Shown here one piece after another: positions 11,870 through 24,452 of a stretch of DNA of 64,000 nucleotides (the first letter of the stretch is position 1; every line of letters begins with the position of its first letter). The DNA is from Torymus aiolomorphi. Lineage: Eukaryota; Arthropoda; Insecta; Hymenoptera; Torymidae. A program made the translations under genes and the position numbers. The stretch spans positions 70,492,529 to 70,556,528 of the forward strand of contig CM070873.1 in the NCBI GenBank assembly GCA_036365515.1, in the 5' to 3' direction. The notes under the pieces were generated by a model, which was not told the DNA's origin, made no database searches, and saw only the letters and a list, made by a program, of their open reading frames with translations.

Positions 11870-14800
11870 GGGGACAAGCCATGGTTGAACCTGAAAAAAA
11901 AGCTATTGTATTAATTCTTTAATAACAAAGCCAATATATAATTTTAAGAGTTCAAACTTTTTTTTATTATTAAGTTATACAATTACCTATAATTTAAGAC
12001 TACATCATCCAGGTGTTTAAGATTTTGGTCTTGCAGTCCATTAGATTAAGAAACCCTTCTGAATTAGAAACTGGCATGTCATTGCCGCAGGAAATTTTTT
12101 GAACAAAGCAAGGCAGGGGTCTGGTTACTTAGGAGTACCTTTGTAGTTATACCAGTTATAGAAAATGTGAGCTACTTTTTTTTTTTTTAATTTTTAAAAT
12201 TGTTTTTTAATGAAAAATCTAATTTTTTTATGTTTTTTTTATTAAAATTTCAATATTTTTTGTAATTTTATTTTATAATTTTTTTCTAAAGCCTTTTTCA
12301 AAAAAGTACCTCACATTTTCTATAACCAACACAATTTTAAAGATACTCCTAAATTTCCAAACCTCTAGCTTGCTTTATTTAAAAGAAATCCTGCGGCAAA
12401 GTCCCTGTAAATACAAAAAACAAGTTATTCAGAAATTCAATTCAAAGTTTTGGTTTTCTATAACTTTATATAAGTTTCAAAACTACTTACCAAAAATTTT
12501 TTTTTCATTCTGTATGATATACTTTAGTGGAAAAATGAAACAGATGCCAATTAGATGAAAGTAGTCCTGGCTAAATCATTTTAACTGTTGAATAAACCTA
12601 TAAAAAAGAATTTCATTAATTCAACAATATTTTTAAATTTTTTAGATTAATACATAAATGTTGTACTTATTATTTTTTTTCGTACTAGGCTGAAAACATT
12701 GTTAGTCATAAATGTTATTGACAGTAAAAATAACCTCAAAATAAATTAATCCCTTTATGAGAGCCAATAACACACCTGTAAAAAGAAAAAAATTAATAAA
12801 TATTATATTAGCTATTATAGCATAAAAATAACTTTTTACCTATTCTAGTAAGAACCTGGTGCATATGACTCTTCAGGTAAATTCAATTGCAGTCTCCTTC
12901 GTTTTCTCCTATTTTCTAAAGTGTTTTCTTCGGCATTCCTCTCAGCATGAAATAATCTGATGTCATTGCTTTTCTGTGCCCACTCAATTGCAGCTACTCC
13001 AGGTTCCACATCAAAGGCTTCCATAATATTCAGAAAACCAACTCTTCCATCGTTGAAGCAAGTGACAGCAATACAAGCACCTGCTGTGAGCACATGTACA
13101 CCACTGAAGGAGGTCTTGGTTACAATCTTCCAAACTGAATTATTAAAACTCTCATTACTATTTTGGGTGTAACCGCCTAAACATCTGTGAAGCAGCTCCT
13201 GTTCAGAGAGATCTTTGTAAATTGGTTTCAACTGCTCCATAATCACTGCAGGAATACTGCCTTTATGATGAAAATCTTTTAGTTTTTTTGAGCCTTCGCT
13301 TTTTGCCACTTGCACCAACTGCTCTGTCCTGGTGGGCATAAATGATGTTGAGGATTCTGGTCTGTGGAAATCTTGTGGTAGTACGTAGCCCATATAGCAT
13401 TCAGCATTTTTTCTACAGAGTCCGTGTTGTTTCTGATGGCATTACCATAATATGTGGTGAGCTGATCAATTACTTTTGCTGTTAATCGTCCTTGGCCTCC
13501 AATGGTTTTTCCATCGTCTAATAACTTTTTTCCAAAATTTTTCTTTAAATTCCTGAGTCTGGTTCCCATTCGTTTCTGGACGTGTCCCACACACTCCTTC
13601 TTCTCAACTTTAACTTCATCTCCATACGGTTTGGCCTGGCACAAAGCACTGTACACTTTCGAATCTCCATCTCCAATGTAATGATGGTATTTTACATTAT
13701 ACTTTTCTTGAGATCTTCTAAACATTTCCACAACTCCATCGACTTCCATCTTTCCAGCACTTCCTTCATGGTTTGCTGCACATTTATCTTGATGATCACT
13801 GAACCAGTCTTCATATTCTTCTGTGCCTTTTCTATTTTCCCACTTTAAACATGCTTTACAAAAACTGTTCTTGATAAATATGTCAAGAACTTGTTGAGAA
13901 CGCAAGCCAATCAAACTTGAAATTCCTTGCAATGAAGAAAATCCTCTTTTTCTCCATGACCCATCACCAGATACATCTAGGCCTTGATTTTCAGCTGGTG
14001 TTAATGCTGTTTCCTTTTTGACGGCTTCTTGCATAGAATTTTGTGCTACCTCTTGAGTCACTTTGCTTAAATCTTCATTGAGATGGTCATAAAAACTATG
14101 TGCAACAGATGGTGGCAAATCCATGATTCCGCAAAAAGTTTGCAATGCAGCATATCCTTGCCCAATTGCTCTTAGTGCAAGAAGACTGCGTCTGTTGGTT
14201 TCATAAGCATTGCTTTGAGCTCCAACTTGCTTGCTCGTGCTTATAATTCTTCTCTCTGAACAATTTTTGCACATAATGTTAAATTTGGAGCCAAGTCCTC
14301 GAATATTTTCTTCTATAATTTTAACTTGTCCTTTACATGTTGCACATACAAGAAATTTCTCCAGCTGTAAGAACAGAATGTTTATATCTATTATTCTGTT
14401 TCTTGTTTGTGACGCTTCTACAGATATATCTTTTATTTTCCCTGAAGTTGTACTTCTTTTCCTTTTGTTCGTGATTTTTTGTTGAACATTCTCTGAATTT
14501 TTGTTAAATCCTTTATGTTTTTTTTTTTTTCCAAATTTTCTCTTCTTTCCTGGAGCTCCTGATGTTCTATTTCTCTTGTCAGAATCCATAGTGGCTAATA
14601 TCTAATCCTCTATAATGTTAGTTATTAAAAAACACAAATAAAAGTCACTCACTGACCTCACTAAATTAAAAATATTAACAACACTTTGCACAGTGCAGTT
14701 AACCTAAAATCGCTGTCTTCTACACTCTCAGTTAAAAGAGTTCTACACACCACTTTATTTACAAAAAAATTTTTTGTCAATACTGAATAAATTGCATTGA

Positions 14801-15244
14801 AAAATGCAGATTCAATTATATTCAAAACACTTTTAGTTTAAATCCCAACGACTATGGCGCTGACAGAACGTAAACAGATGAGATTTTAAACCATCTATAT
14901 GTATTGTACGTATTATACTTTTGCATAAGTAGAGTAAAAGTAAAATACACGAGGTTTAACCTTGAGTTAAGTTTGCCTACTATGTCAATGTACATTTACG
15001 TTCTAAATTCAGTATTGTATGCTGTGAAGCATAAAATAATATAAGATTAACAATAGTATATCTAAAACGGATAATTTAAGAAAAATCACTAAATATGCAA
15101 AAAAGTGACTTCACGGTTTTAGCTGTATTTTCTAAACGAAATCGAATTTGGAAATGCGGTTGGAAGCATAGTATTCAGCGGAAAATTTGCTATCAAAATA
15201 GTACATAAAAAAAAATCGATTTTTCGACCCCCTAGCTTGTCCCC
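11870..15244. mobile_element. TTAA-flanked transposon with Mutator-like transposase
   Basis: The inverted ends GGGGACAAGC are bordered by TTAA at 11866-11869 and 15245-15248. The element is 3375 bp and carries one long gene on the minus strand. TTAA borders are classic for piggyBac, yet the coded protein is not piggyBac-like but a Mutator-type DDE protein. The target site is independently supported by the unsplit repeat copy at 4866-5038. Confidence 0.88.
12845..14589 (-). pseudogene. Mutator-like DDE transposase, one frameshift
   Basis: This is the probable transposase of the surrounding element. It reads from ATG at 14587-14589 for 436 codons, then continues in another frame to 12845. A run of A (minus strand, near 13283-13290) is one base short; counting that base, the frame is 582 codons with the stop. 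Visible are a basic N-terminus (residues 14-46), CxxC pairs at 82-85 and 107-110, a first catalytic D in SGDGSWRKRG (about 209), a second in GDGDSK (about 307-309), the CVGHVQKRMG block (333-342), and a candidate E in NSNESFNN (about 480). These fit the animal 'Mutator-like transposase' family. The frameshift could be decay, an assembly error in the homopolymer, or less likely programmed slippage. Confidence 0.82.
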
Positions 15245-15299
15245 TTAATAATCATGTCAAAGTTGCGATTTTTACGTTAGAGTGGTATAAATAACATTT

Positions 15300-16028
15300 A
15301 AAATAGATTGGAAACGAACACATACGTTACAAAATAGGTAATACAATAATAAATATAATTTTTAACTTCACACACTAATCAGTATTTTTTAAAGTTTGCT
15401 TTGTTAATGTATAATTATTCAAGTATTTTCTTAAATAGTAATTAATATTATGCAGCTTTAAAAAATAACCAACTATACAAACAATCATAAAAAGTAAAAA
15501 TTAATATGATTTAATTATATTAAAGCAGAGCAGAGAACGTAAGAAACATAAATTGAATCTTTGAAATGTTGTATATTAATTTAAAATTTTAAATGAACGT
15601 ACATGCAAATACAATAATTCATTTCTAAATACTACATATTTAAAAAGAATAAATAAATGTATTCGTTACCAAAGCGAAAAAACCATTCGTATAAGAGCGA
15701 CCCTTCTTCTGTGCAGTTGCAGCAAGTGAGCTATATGCGGCGCAAAAATGACAGATGACATTTGTCACTTTTACGTATGCAAATTGTCGCGATGCATAAT
15801 AGCCGCGCCTTATAGCCGTTATTTTTTTGTAAGCAAGCCAAAGCCATCATTATCGTCATCGTCTGGCGGCTATTATACGCACTTGACAAAAAATATACAG
15901 GCACAATTAAGACTTCTTCACCATATAGGTGGGTAGAGCAAATAATAAACGCGAAACACAAACTAATCGCGTCCATTCGAGCAAGACCGCAGGTAATCAT
16001 CGATCCGCTCGTGGTTGTGATTTGCAAA
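15300..16028. other. upstream region of the odorant receptor; no gene seen
   Basis: This AT-rich sequence has no supported exon. It would contain the receptor promoter, but I cannot name a specific element. Confidence 0.4.
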
Positions 16029-19000
16029 ATGGATTTTTACGAAAGTCAGTATTTTAGAATAAACAAAAAAATGCTGAGGTTTATGGGGCTGTGGCCCTAT
16101 CAAAAACCGATAGCGAAAATAGCCATACGAGTTGTGTTTGGAGTGCTGATGTCCTTTGGTGTACTACCACAAGTAAGATATTCTTATGATTCACAACTCT
16201 TTGAATTATAAAACAAAAATGGCTGATGTAGTTAAGTGTACCTAGTTTGTTAATGGATTGGAGAAAATATACATTTTAATAAGTATTTTGTGCACCACCT
16301 TCATGTGAATTGTCATAAATCACTTTTGGTGTGTATAACTATTTGTAGAAAACTATATTTAATATCGCGCAGATAATTGCTTTTTGGAAATACAGGAAAA
16401 ATGACGCGGATAAAGTAATACAAAGTACAGCAATATCGTTTTATATAATAGGGGTTGGCTTAAAATTAGTTATGCAAGTACTAGCAGAAGATAAGGTAGG
16501 GATTTTGCACTGTTTTATAGTACATTGAACATGTCTGTAACTATGATCAATAGTGCTGTTTCTAGATTCAAATTGAGTATGAAAATTTAGTGACCAATTG
16601 GAAACTTCTAGACGGTGAAGAGGAAAAAGCGACTCTTCTAGCACATTCTCAAACAGGGAGGTTGTTGACAATTGGATATATTTGTATGTATATTTTGCAG
16701 TGTATTCATTCTAATTAATCTGCGCCTACATCAGTGCATTATTGCGACCAGGTTATGTAAATAAATACTAACTTTTCTTATTATTATTGTTAATTTATTT
16801 CAGCATATATGTTCTTAGCTTTGATGGTATTTATAACACTACCATGCCTTACCCTAGTACTAGACATGTTTTTTCCACTCAATGGTTCACGGCCCTTGAT
16901 TTTCATACTCGATGGTGAATTTGGAGTAGACAAATACGAACATTACAGAGCTATTTATTTATTTGAGAGCTTGACCTGTATCGTAACAGTTGTTATATTC
17001 AGCACCATTGATTCAACTTACGCGGTTTGTGTACAACAGTGTATAGGCTTAATGGCAGTGGTCAAGTATGTCAAATTTTTCTAAAATATTTTAAATTAAA
17101 ATAAAGATTTTGGTTTTAAATTTAACAAGTTATTTAATCCAAATAGTATATGTTAAAGAAAATTAAACATTTTTAATACATTATTTTTTTAACATTGACA
17201 ATTTAGTTTTGTAAATTAAAACATTAAAATAATCTTTCATGTATTTAATACATGTACATAAATGTTATGATGATATAGTTAAAGATAAAGTATTAAGACA
17301 AATTGAATGTATAAAAGTGCATCTGCATATTTTTAGAGCCCGATTGAAAGATGCAACAAAATTGGCATTAGAAATAAAATCCCAAGATGATGAAAATGAC
17401 GCTCCATACAAGGGAGTTGTTAAATCTATCATTCTACATAAAAAAGTTTTAAAGTTAAGTATATATTATGTCTTATGGTATGATAGGATTTTCTGGATTA
17501 TATATGTTCTTTCTATGATTTGTACCCTAGTAGAAATCGAAAAAATCTAACCAGTTTCTAGCCATATATTAGTTAAAAACTGCCAATTAAGAAAAAAGAA
17601 ATAACCAGTTTATATCCAGAAATTAGCGAAGAACTGGCTAGTTTTGTTCCAATTTCTACCAGGGTATGACCCATTCTAATTTATAGCTACCAAACTAAGA
17701 TGTAACATACAATTTAGACAAGGATAAAAATACAAAAACCTTCCAAGGTTTATAAATAAATAAATAAAAAGAAAGACTGGTTTTTTTCAATGTCAATTTA
17801 ACGGCTCGTAAAGAGTGCCTTTAAAATTTTACAAACATTCCAACAATTAATCAATTTATTTATTATTCTTATACTTTATGATATAATACGAATCAAATAT
17901 TATAAGCTTGAACATTCAAAAATCGAAATAAAATTGAAAAATTTGCAATATTCTTATGTATTCGATATACATCGATCAAGGAGCGTGGGAGTGCTCCGAT
18001 GGCTCATATGTTTTAATATTGTTTAGTATATTGTAACGATATTAAGCTTTTCCGTCATCGCGTTCTCTACAAAATGCGATTTTTTATTTTTTTTTATTTC
18101 TTCTTCTAATTTGATAATTTATTTAAAATCAGAGAATTTGATATTGTTTAATGTAAATTTTAAATTATTTTAGAAGTCACGACCGAGAAGGTTATTAAAG
18201 TATATTCGGAGTTTACAAATTACTTCGATTTGTGATTTTCTCTATAATATACGAATTGAACCACTGTTTCATTAAAAACTAATATGGATCTTACAAATTA
18301 AAACTTCGCGGACTTATTTATAGAGTTCTCGTTATTATCGATTCACGTTCGCTCAAATGTAATTTTAGTATTGCCGGGAGCCTTGAATCTTCTTATTCTG
18401 CGAGTTTCCTTGTTATTATGGGATGTAATGTTGCTATTCTTAGTGTCGGGTCTGTAATAGTAAGTTGATTCATATCGTAAAAATTCATATCATTTGAACG
18501 TCCTAAAATATCACGTTTTTTTTTAAAGATTTTATGTTACCAAATATTTAATTTTAGATCTTGATAAATCTGCACAACCCAATGGAGTTGATTCGATATG
18601 TCTCAATTTTCATTGGATTAATGATACATATGTTCTACGTAAGTTTGCCTGGACAAAAGTTGATTGACAGCAGTCAAGGTATCTTTGATGATGCGTAAGT
18701 CTACTAAACTATACTACACTATCAATGTTTATTCGGTAGTTTCAGTGTTTCATAGAATATTTTTCTTTTTCTTTTATAAGGTATAACAGTTATTGGTATG
18801 AATGTTCAAATAAAACAAAAATCTTATTGAAGTTTCTCATGTTACGCTCTAAAGAGCCATGCCAATTGACAGCTGGTGGGATATACGTGATGAACATTGC
18901 AAATTTTGGCTCGGTAACATACTTATCATTTATCTTTTCTATTCGAAAAAAAAAAACATTTTTTTATGACTTTTAAATTATTCGTTTAAGCTTGCGAAGA

Positions 19001-19041
19001 CATCATTGTCATATATAACAGTATTCGCATCATTTAGATGA
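16029..19041 (+). CDS. odorant receptor (insect 7tm_6), nine exons, intact
   Basis: This is a seven-membrane odorant receptor that would form a ligand-gated cation channel with Orco in olfactory neuron dendrites. Exons: 16029-16172, 16373-16495, 16566-16683, 16804-17065, 17337-17453, 18369-18459, 18558-18694, 18781-18913 and 18991-19041. All introns are GT-AG, all phases agree, and the sum is 1176 nt, that is 391 residues and a stop, a normal family length. The start MDFYES is chosen because it precedes the conserved FMGLWPYQ. The hallmark C-terminal parts are present: FYVSLPGQKLIDSS, SYWYECS, LRSKEPCQLTAGG, and a last exon KTSLSYITVF. Exon 5 is the least certain, being set by phase alone. 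Intron 5 holds a small TA-flanked element and a GC hairpin. The ligand is unknown. Confidence 0.9.
17525..17664. mobile_element. 140-bp TA-flanked inverted-repeat element in an intron
   Basis: The ends CCCTAGTAGAAAT (left) and CCCTGGTAGAAAT (read from the right) are bordered by TA at 17523-17524 and 17665-17666, as in mariner-like miniature elements. It lies in intron 5 of the odorant receptor and has no coding sequence. Confidence 0.65.
17972..18000. repeat. GC hairpin repeat, copy 1
   Basis: 'tcaaggagcgtgggagtgct' continues to 'ccgatgg' and can fold on itself. Close copies lie at 22222-22248 and, inverted, near 61808-61826, all in AT-rich DNA. Two of the three copies adjoin odorant-receptor sequence. 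Confidence 0.5.
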
Positions 19042-19169
19042 ATGTCTGAATGAATAAATTGGTGAGTTCCGTGAAATGCTAAAAAGTTATTTATAACTGC
19101 AATTCATAGACTTATATTTTAAGCATTACAGAACGAAATCGGCTAAAAATAGATTTTGCTGCATACGTA

Positions 19170-19865
19170 TACTTACAAGGGAAGCACCCGAGGTCGACTT
19201 CACCAATTTCCTTCATTTTGTGATATATTAAAGTACATAAAAAATATTAGACACGTATTTTTTTACGTGCTAATACGTCGATTTTAGGGGTGAAAACCAC
19301 CCTTTAAGTTTACCCCCAACAAATCAAACAGTTTTTATTTCATATCTTAAGAATGAATTGGAATATTTTGATGAAACAATTCTCAATTTATTTCTTATAA
19401 GAAGGCACTCATGTGGATATAATTTTCACGCTAGGGGGTTGCAACCCTTAACTGTTTAGGGGTAAAAGTGGTTTTTTAACGTTTTTTTGGCACAAAAATT
19501 AATAAAATTTCTGAATTTCATTAAAAGTTGTACTGTTATATATAAAGTAAATTAGAAACTAAAGTTCACGTGTTTTTGGATTTTTGAAAAATCTATTGCA
19601 AGGGGTGACTCACTCCCAAAAACTGTTTTTTCTAATATCTCCGGAACGAAATTAAATTTAGTGATCAAACAAACGTCAGTTTATTTTTTATAAAAAGGCA
19701 CTTATATGGACATAACTTTAATGCTAGGAAAGTTGTTGAATATTCTGTGAATATTTGATTATAGAAATTCGTATAAACAAAATTTTTAATCAAGACTTTA
19801 AATTAGTGCTTATACAAAGAACAATAATGATAGTCATCGAAAAAATGTTTCAAACATAATGATTT
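19170..19865. repeat. non-coding, repeat-like sequence after the receptor
   Basis: Imperfectly repeated phrases such as 'gggggttgcaaccctt' and 'ataaaaaggcac' or 'ataagaaggcac' occur within about 600 bp. No reading frame or end structure is clear. It looks like a decayed interspersed repeat. Confidence 0.4.
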
Positions 19866-19871
19866 TTTACA

Positions 19872-20480
19872 TCATGAACATCTAACTATTGCAACGTTAG
19901 TACATCCTTCGATTTCGCAACGAATGTTAGATTGTGATCTAAAAGAAAAGTCAACTGGATTTTCAAAATGATCTGGTTCTACATCTGAATACCCACTTTT
20001 ATACCACGAAAATTTAAATAAATTAATGTATTTTGGTGAAGATAATTGATTATTCACGAGTGATTGAAGTTTAATGATATTGTTTCGCTCGTGAAGTTGG
20101 AGATCTTGATTCATTAATATTGAGCTATCAGAGAAATGTTTTACATAATTTTTCCATATTCTAAATCCCAACACGTCTAATGGTTGTATTTTCCTCTGGG
20201 AATTATTTTTAAAGTAATATCTTTATCCTTAAGTAGCGTTTCTTCTACAACTGCAGGACAATGTCCACTCCATAAGTCGATTAACAGAACGCTTGATGAA
20301 CCAACATTTGGATAGTATACTTCGTTTAGCCATGTTTTAAAATGATCTAAAATTAAAGAAATTTTAAATAAAGAATTGCACTTTTACATGTAGTATAAGT
20401 AAGACAATAAGTAAATCTATTATTACCTGAAGTTAATTTTCCAGATTTCGATACCTAATATATATGTTATTCGCTTCAAA
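19872..20480 (-). pseudogene. pogo/Tigger-type (DDE_1) transposase relic
   Basis: Read on the minus strand, an exon near 20480-20433 is followed by a short intron. A second block from about 20350 then carries VLLIDLWSGH (the second catalytic D region) and IQPLDVLGFRIWKNY, the 'QPLD' block of DDE_1 transposases. A C-terminal part with SWYKSGYSD and a Cys-rich end follows. A one-base shift lies near 20190, between the SGH and QPLD blocks. The N-terminal DNA-binding part is absent. No inverted ends were found around it. Confidence 0.6.
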
Positions 20481-20484
20481 TAAG

Positions 20485-22980
20485 TAAGTTTTTTTTACGT
20501 ATGGTCCGAATTTGCCAGTTCTTTCTTTTAGAATAATAAATTCTGCACATGTACGGATATGTTGTACTTAACGGCATCAATTAAAAATTAGAGCCAATGT
20601 AATTATTTATGGTGGACTTATAGGTATAAATATTGTTAATGAATTTATGAAAAAATTTAGTATTCTACATTTAAGTAGCCCACGTAACTTCAAACCGTCG
20701 GGCCCGCCAAGTATGTACGGGAGATCGGAGGATCAACCCTGCTAGAGCAGCTCTAGACTTCTCTTGTCCTTCCAAGATGCGTAATATTATAGAAAGTTCA
20801 AAATTGAGGAGGAATAATGAAAAATAGTGATGTATTGATAACTATGTAATTTTTTATACAGGCTTTGACTTTTCGTAAATACCTGAAAAAATTCTTATGA
20901 ATTTTAGAAATAAAAAGAAGGCATTATAGTTATATAATTAAAATAATTTTCGCCCACACTGGCGTAAAGTACGTAGGTACTATAAAGTTTTGTAGGAGTG
21001 TGTGAGCTATTGGGCCTCTTGGGCATTATATAGTACTTTATGTAATTAAGTAAAATGTAATTTTATTATACGCGAGGTACGAAAAGTTCTTATGGCCGGT
21101 ACTTGACTACAAGTAATTGATTTCAGTACTTATTTGTGTTTAATTTGTATAGAAGAATGAAGAAATTTGAATACATTTCTGAGAACATAGTCATACAATT
21201 TTTCGGAGAATGGTTTGCATTACTTGACTATCGATAATTGATTTCATAACTTTCGTTTGTTTGATTTGTAGTGAACAATTTGAATGTACTTACATATAAT
21301 TTGTTGAGCATACATTGACTCAAAGAAGTAAAAGACTTTTTTACTAGTATTTATTTGACTTCTTTTAAAAAATCATAAATATTATTTTATATATTATACA
21401 GAAAAAACTTCTATACTTGCCTTATTTTATACTTTCGTAGGAAGTTTTATTAACAATATTATTATTTGTACAGTCATGAATAAAATTATTACCATTTGTA
21501 GAGAGTGCTTATTGAATAGATGAGATTAGAATAAATAAAAGGACTATAGACAAACAGAAAATACTTTAAAAAATAGTTTTTAAAAGTGTTTATAATAATT
21601 GTTTCAAAAAAACATTTAAGCTTTTAGTGAAGTTCTTTGTAGAGAGTTGGACAGTTGTTGAGAGCAAGATTGTTTGGATAAAAACATTAAACTTTTATTA
21701 GTATTTCAACAGAGGATTTAAAGTTATTAAGAAAGATAACAATAATATATTTTTTCTTTGTAGCTATCGCAAGGAATAAAAGAAAAAAGTACAAGTTCTC
21801 AGAATTACAATTCAAATCTTTGTATCACCTGATTCTCTTGCTTTTATAAAACTCGAAGCTCAAAGTTGGCTGAGAAGTTGCGTTCTCATGTCAACTACCT
21901 TTTCCATAGCAGCCGGTGGTACAAAGTTTTTTAAAAACTACTCTTTCGCATCTATTTCTCTGAAATCACCTAATTCTCTAGCCTTTACGAAATGCGAAGC
22001 TCAAAGTTTGCCAAGTCAACTACCCTTACGTAAGAGCACCTAATACTAAGTTTTTTCACAAAACAGTCTTATGCATCCATTTGCTCTTGTTTTTTTGACA
22101 AATTATTATTACATTATGCTAAAATTTACCTCTAGCCTTCTATTGCACATTCTAAAGCTGGAATTAGTTTCATTATTTTGGTATCCACATATTACTTTTT
22201 CATAATATTTTTTTTTCATCATCAAAGAGCGCGGGAGCGCTCCGAAGGCAAGTATAGAAGAAGCCTAAAGGAGCGACCCGTGCTACATATACATTGAAAT
22301 GGGTCTACGAAAAATTCAATGCGCTTTTACGTATATTGCGTTAGTTTTTACTATATAACATATCCCTTTTAATCGAAAGCCATTTCATTGCTCTACTCAA
22401 ATCAAAACATTTTATTTAAAAAGATTATCTCGTTCAGAAGATATAGAGAGCTGAATTTTTTTATGTGCGATTTCCTTTTATACTTTTCTCCTTCTTATTC
22501 CGGCGTCCGGTTTGCAGCTCTTACGACACTTCTGGTTGTCGTCTATCTTACGCTTGTATATCTATATATATATATACACTCCCGTATCTGATCGATCTAA
22601 CCTTACATACAACATGTCAGTATTTTTTTATATATAAATGTTATCATATCGTGAGTTAGTTAATAACACATTTCAAAGATCTCAAGAAGTTGTTAGATTG
22701 TTTAGGTTAAGAACATATTCTTAGCAATCTAAGAAGAAGAATTTTTATCTATCTATTATTTTATAGGTATACATTTTACAAATGTTATCATATCGCGAGT
22801 TAGTTAATTAGTTATGTATTTGAAAGATCTCAAGTTGTCAACTGGTGATGAGAAAAATTGATCTATTCGTCTATCAATCAATGAGGAAAATAACTTTCAT
22901 TAGATAAGTACTTACTAGCTAAATGTTAAATGGCTAAAATCATTTTTTTAAACTTGATACTTTGTGAGATTTTTTATTTT
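20485..22980. other. no gene seen; AT-rich with short direct repeats
   Basis: Pairs of diverged direct repeats occur at about 21826-21905 and 21962-22040, and at 22637-22690 and 22787-22840. A copy of the GC hairpin lies at 22222-22248. I see no supported exon or RNA gene. Confidence 0.5.
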
Positions 22981-22982
22981 TA

Positions 22983-23701
22983 CACGGAGAGAAATTTTGT
23001 AGTGAAAATTACAAATATTCGAGACAAAATTACCAGTTTCTATGGTAATGGATGGACAGACTGACAATTTCAAACTTTTTACCAAAGTGCCTTGGTAAAA
23101 TTTTTTTTTAGTTAATTTAAATTTAAAAAATTAACTTTTTTATCCATATTGATGGATATATAGTATTTTAATATAGAAATAGAAACAGAAACAAGGATGA
23201 AAAAACATTAAACTGAAAAAAAATTTATACGGAAGCGGGATTCGATCCGACGATCTTTGGGTTGAGAGTCCGACGTTCTACCGACTGCGCCACGGAAGCT
23301 GTTACCAACAGTCATTTGAATCGCCGTTATTACTTACTGAAAATATGTGTATTGTTTTCATTTTAACGTCGCGCACGCCTCTAGTATCAATCTTCTGAAA
23401 CACAATAATGCGCAGTGCGCATGCGCGAGTACACAAATACCAGGTTATTTGGTAAAATTTATCAGTTTTCTGAGTAAAAATTCTTAGGTTACCTTGTAAA
23501 AGTGACTGGATCTCAATTTTTACCAGTGTGTCTGGTAATTTTTATTCCGATAATTTGGTATTTTTTTAAAGTAGTTATGGTAGTTTTTCCTGGGAAACTT
23601 ATAAATTGTATTAGAAACCTGGGAATATCACGGCTTTTGACAGTCTATCCATGCGCTACCAAGGCACCTTGGTAATTTTTACTCTAAAATTTCTCTCCGT
23701 G
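22983..23701. mobile_element. TA-flanked inverted-repeat element with a tRNA-like core
   Basis: The ends CACGGAGAGAAATTTT are inverted and bordered by TA (22981-22982 and 23702-23703). Both arms continue with degenerate copies of 'ccttggtaa' motifs. The centre holds a tRNA-like sequence on the minus strand (23231-23300). The element is 719 bp with no protein-coding frame. Confidence 0.75.
23231..23300 (-). ncRNA. tRNA-derived sequence (not a functional tRNA)
   Basis: On the minus strand, GGCGCAGTCGGTAGA resembles a box A and D-arm, and GGATCGAATCC resembles a box B and T-arm. The spacing is tRNA-like, with a loop that would read CTC. The acceptor ends do not pair and the anticodon stem has mismatches, so I call it tRNA-derived. 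It could still act as a weak RNA polymerase III promoter. Confidence 0.55.
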
Positions 23702-24102
23702 TACAGATATTATACCAGAAGATTTTTTTCGAGTCATTTTGAAGATATATATAATTATAGCCAATAATGTTGAGGAGTTCTAATTGTGTACTGTCTGAAA
23801 AATCTAATTTTGAATTAACAAAAATGAACGAGTGCCCTCATGACCCTTGGAGTTATTATTAATGAACAAGAAAAAGTTATTTTAATACAAGTACAGACAC
23901 GTACTACTCAAGATAAAAACCAAACCAATATTATTATGGGGCAAATATATTATTATTTACGACACAATATTTTTCAAGACATATCTATTATAATATAATT
24001 ATAGTGAAGTCAGTGCAAGTTTTCAGATCAGATATAATAAAATGTTTTGTAATAAAAATGAACATTGACACTTTGTGTTGATTTATTATTTTTTTTTTAG
24101 AT

Positions 24103-24243
24103 TATATGAGAAATTTCTTACGGTGGAAGACATCAAAATGTTTCAGAGGAGTTCTTAGTAATTTTTGCATATACTATAAACAACGGCCTGAAGAAATGGA
24201 AATCTACAAGCGTCCTGTACAAGAAAATAACTTAGAAATATAA
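24103..24243 (+). pseudogene. isolated exon-like sequence with duplicated 3' flank
   Basis: A T-rich tract ending in AG precedes an open frame of about 46 codons (YMRNFLRWKTS ... RPEEMEIYKRP) that ends in TAA. About 58 bp immediately after the stop are repeated almost exactly upstream, at 23999-24056. This looks like a last exon whose downstream sequence was duplicated. I do not recognise the protein and see no preceding exons. Confidence 0.35.
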
Positions 24244-24452
24244 TAATAGTGAAGTCAGTGCAAGTTTTCAGATCAGATATAATAAAATGTTTTGTATAAT
24301 AAATAAAATAAGTAGCAGTATGATGTGTTAAATGAAGTGTTTATAACAAATTTAGAACCTCTACTTAAGGGGGTGTCAAACTCAATTTTTACCGACCGAG
24401 CAAAAACCATCTTGTTTTTAGTAGAAAAAAAAAATATAACGATATATGAAAA

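Larger units (their letters stand above)
11745..15292. repeat. hairpin interspersed repeat, copy 2, split by insertion
   Basis: 11745-11865 matches the left part of the repeat at 4866-5038 (GCACGAGCGAAGC core, then 'ttttattccacgag'). 15249-15292 matches its right part ('gttagagtggtataaa'). The two halves are separated exactly at TTAA by the element 11870-15244, so this copy gives the pre-insertion site. Confidence 0.7.

Noticed and set aside
23231..23300. Calling a functional tRNA
   Set aside because: The acceptor stem does not pair and the anticodon stem is mismatched; only the promoter-like boxes are kept.
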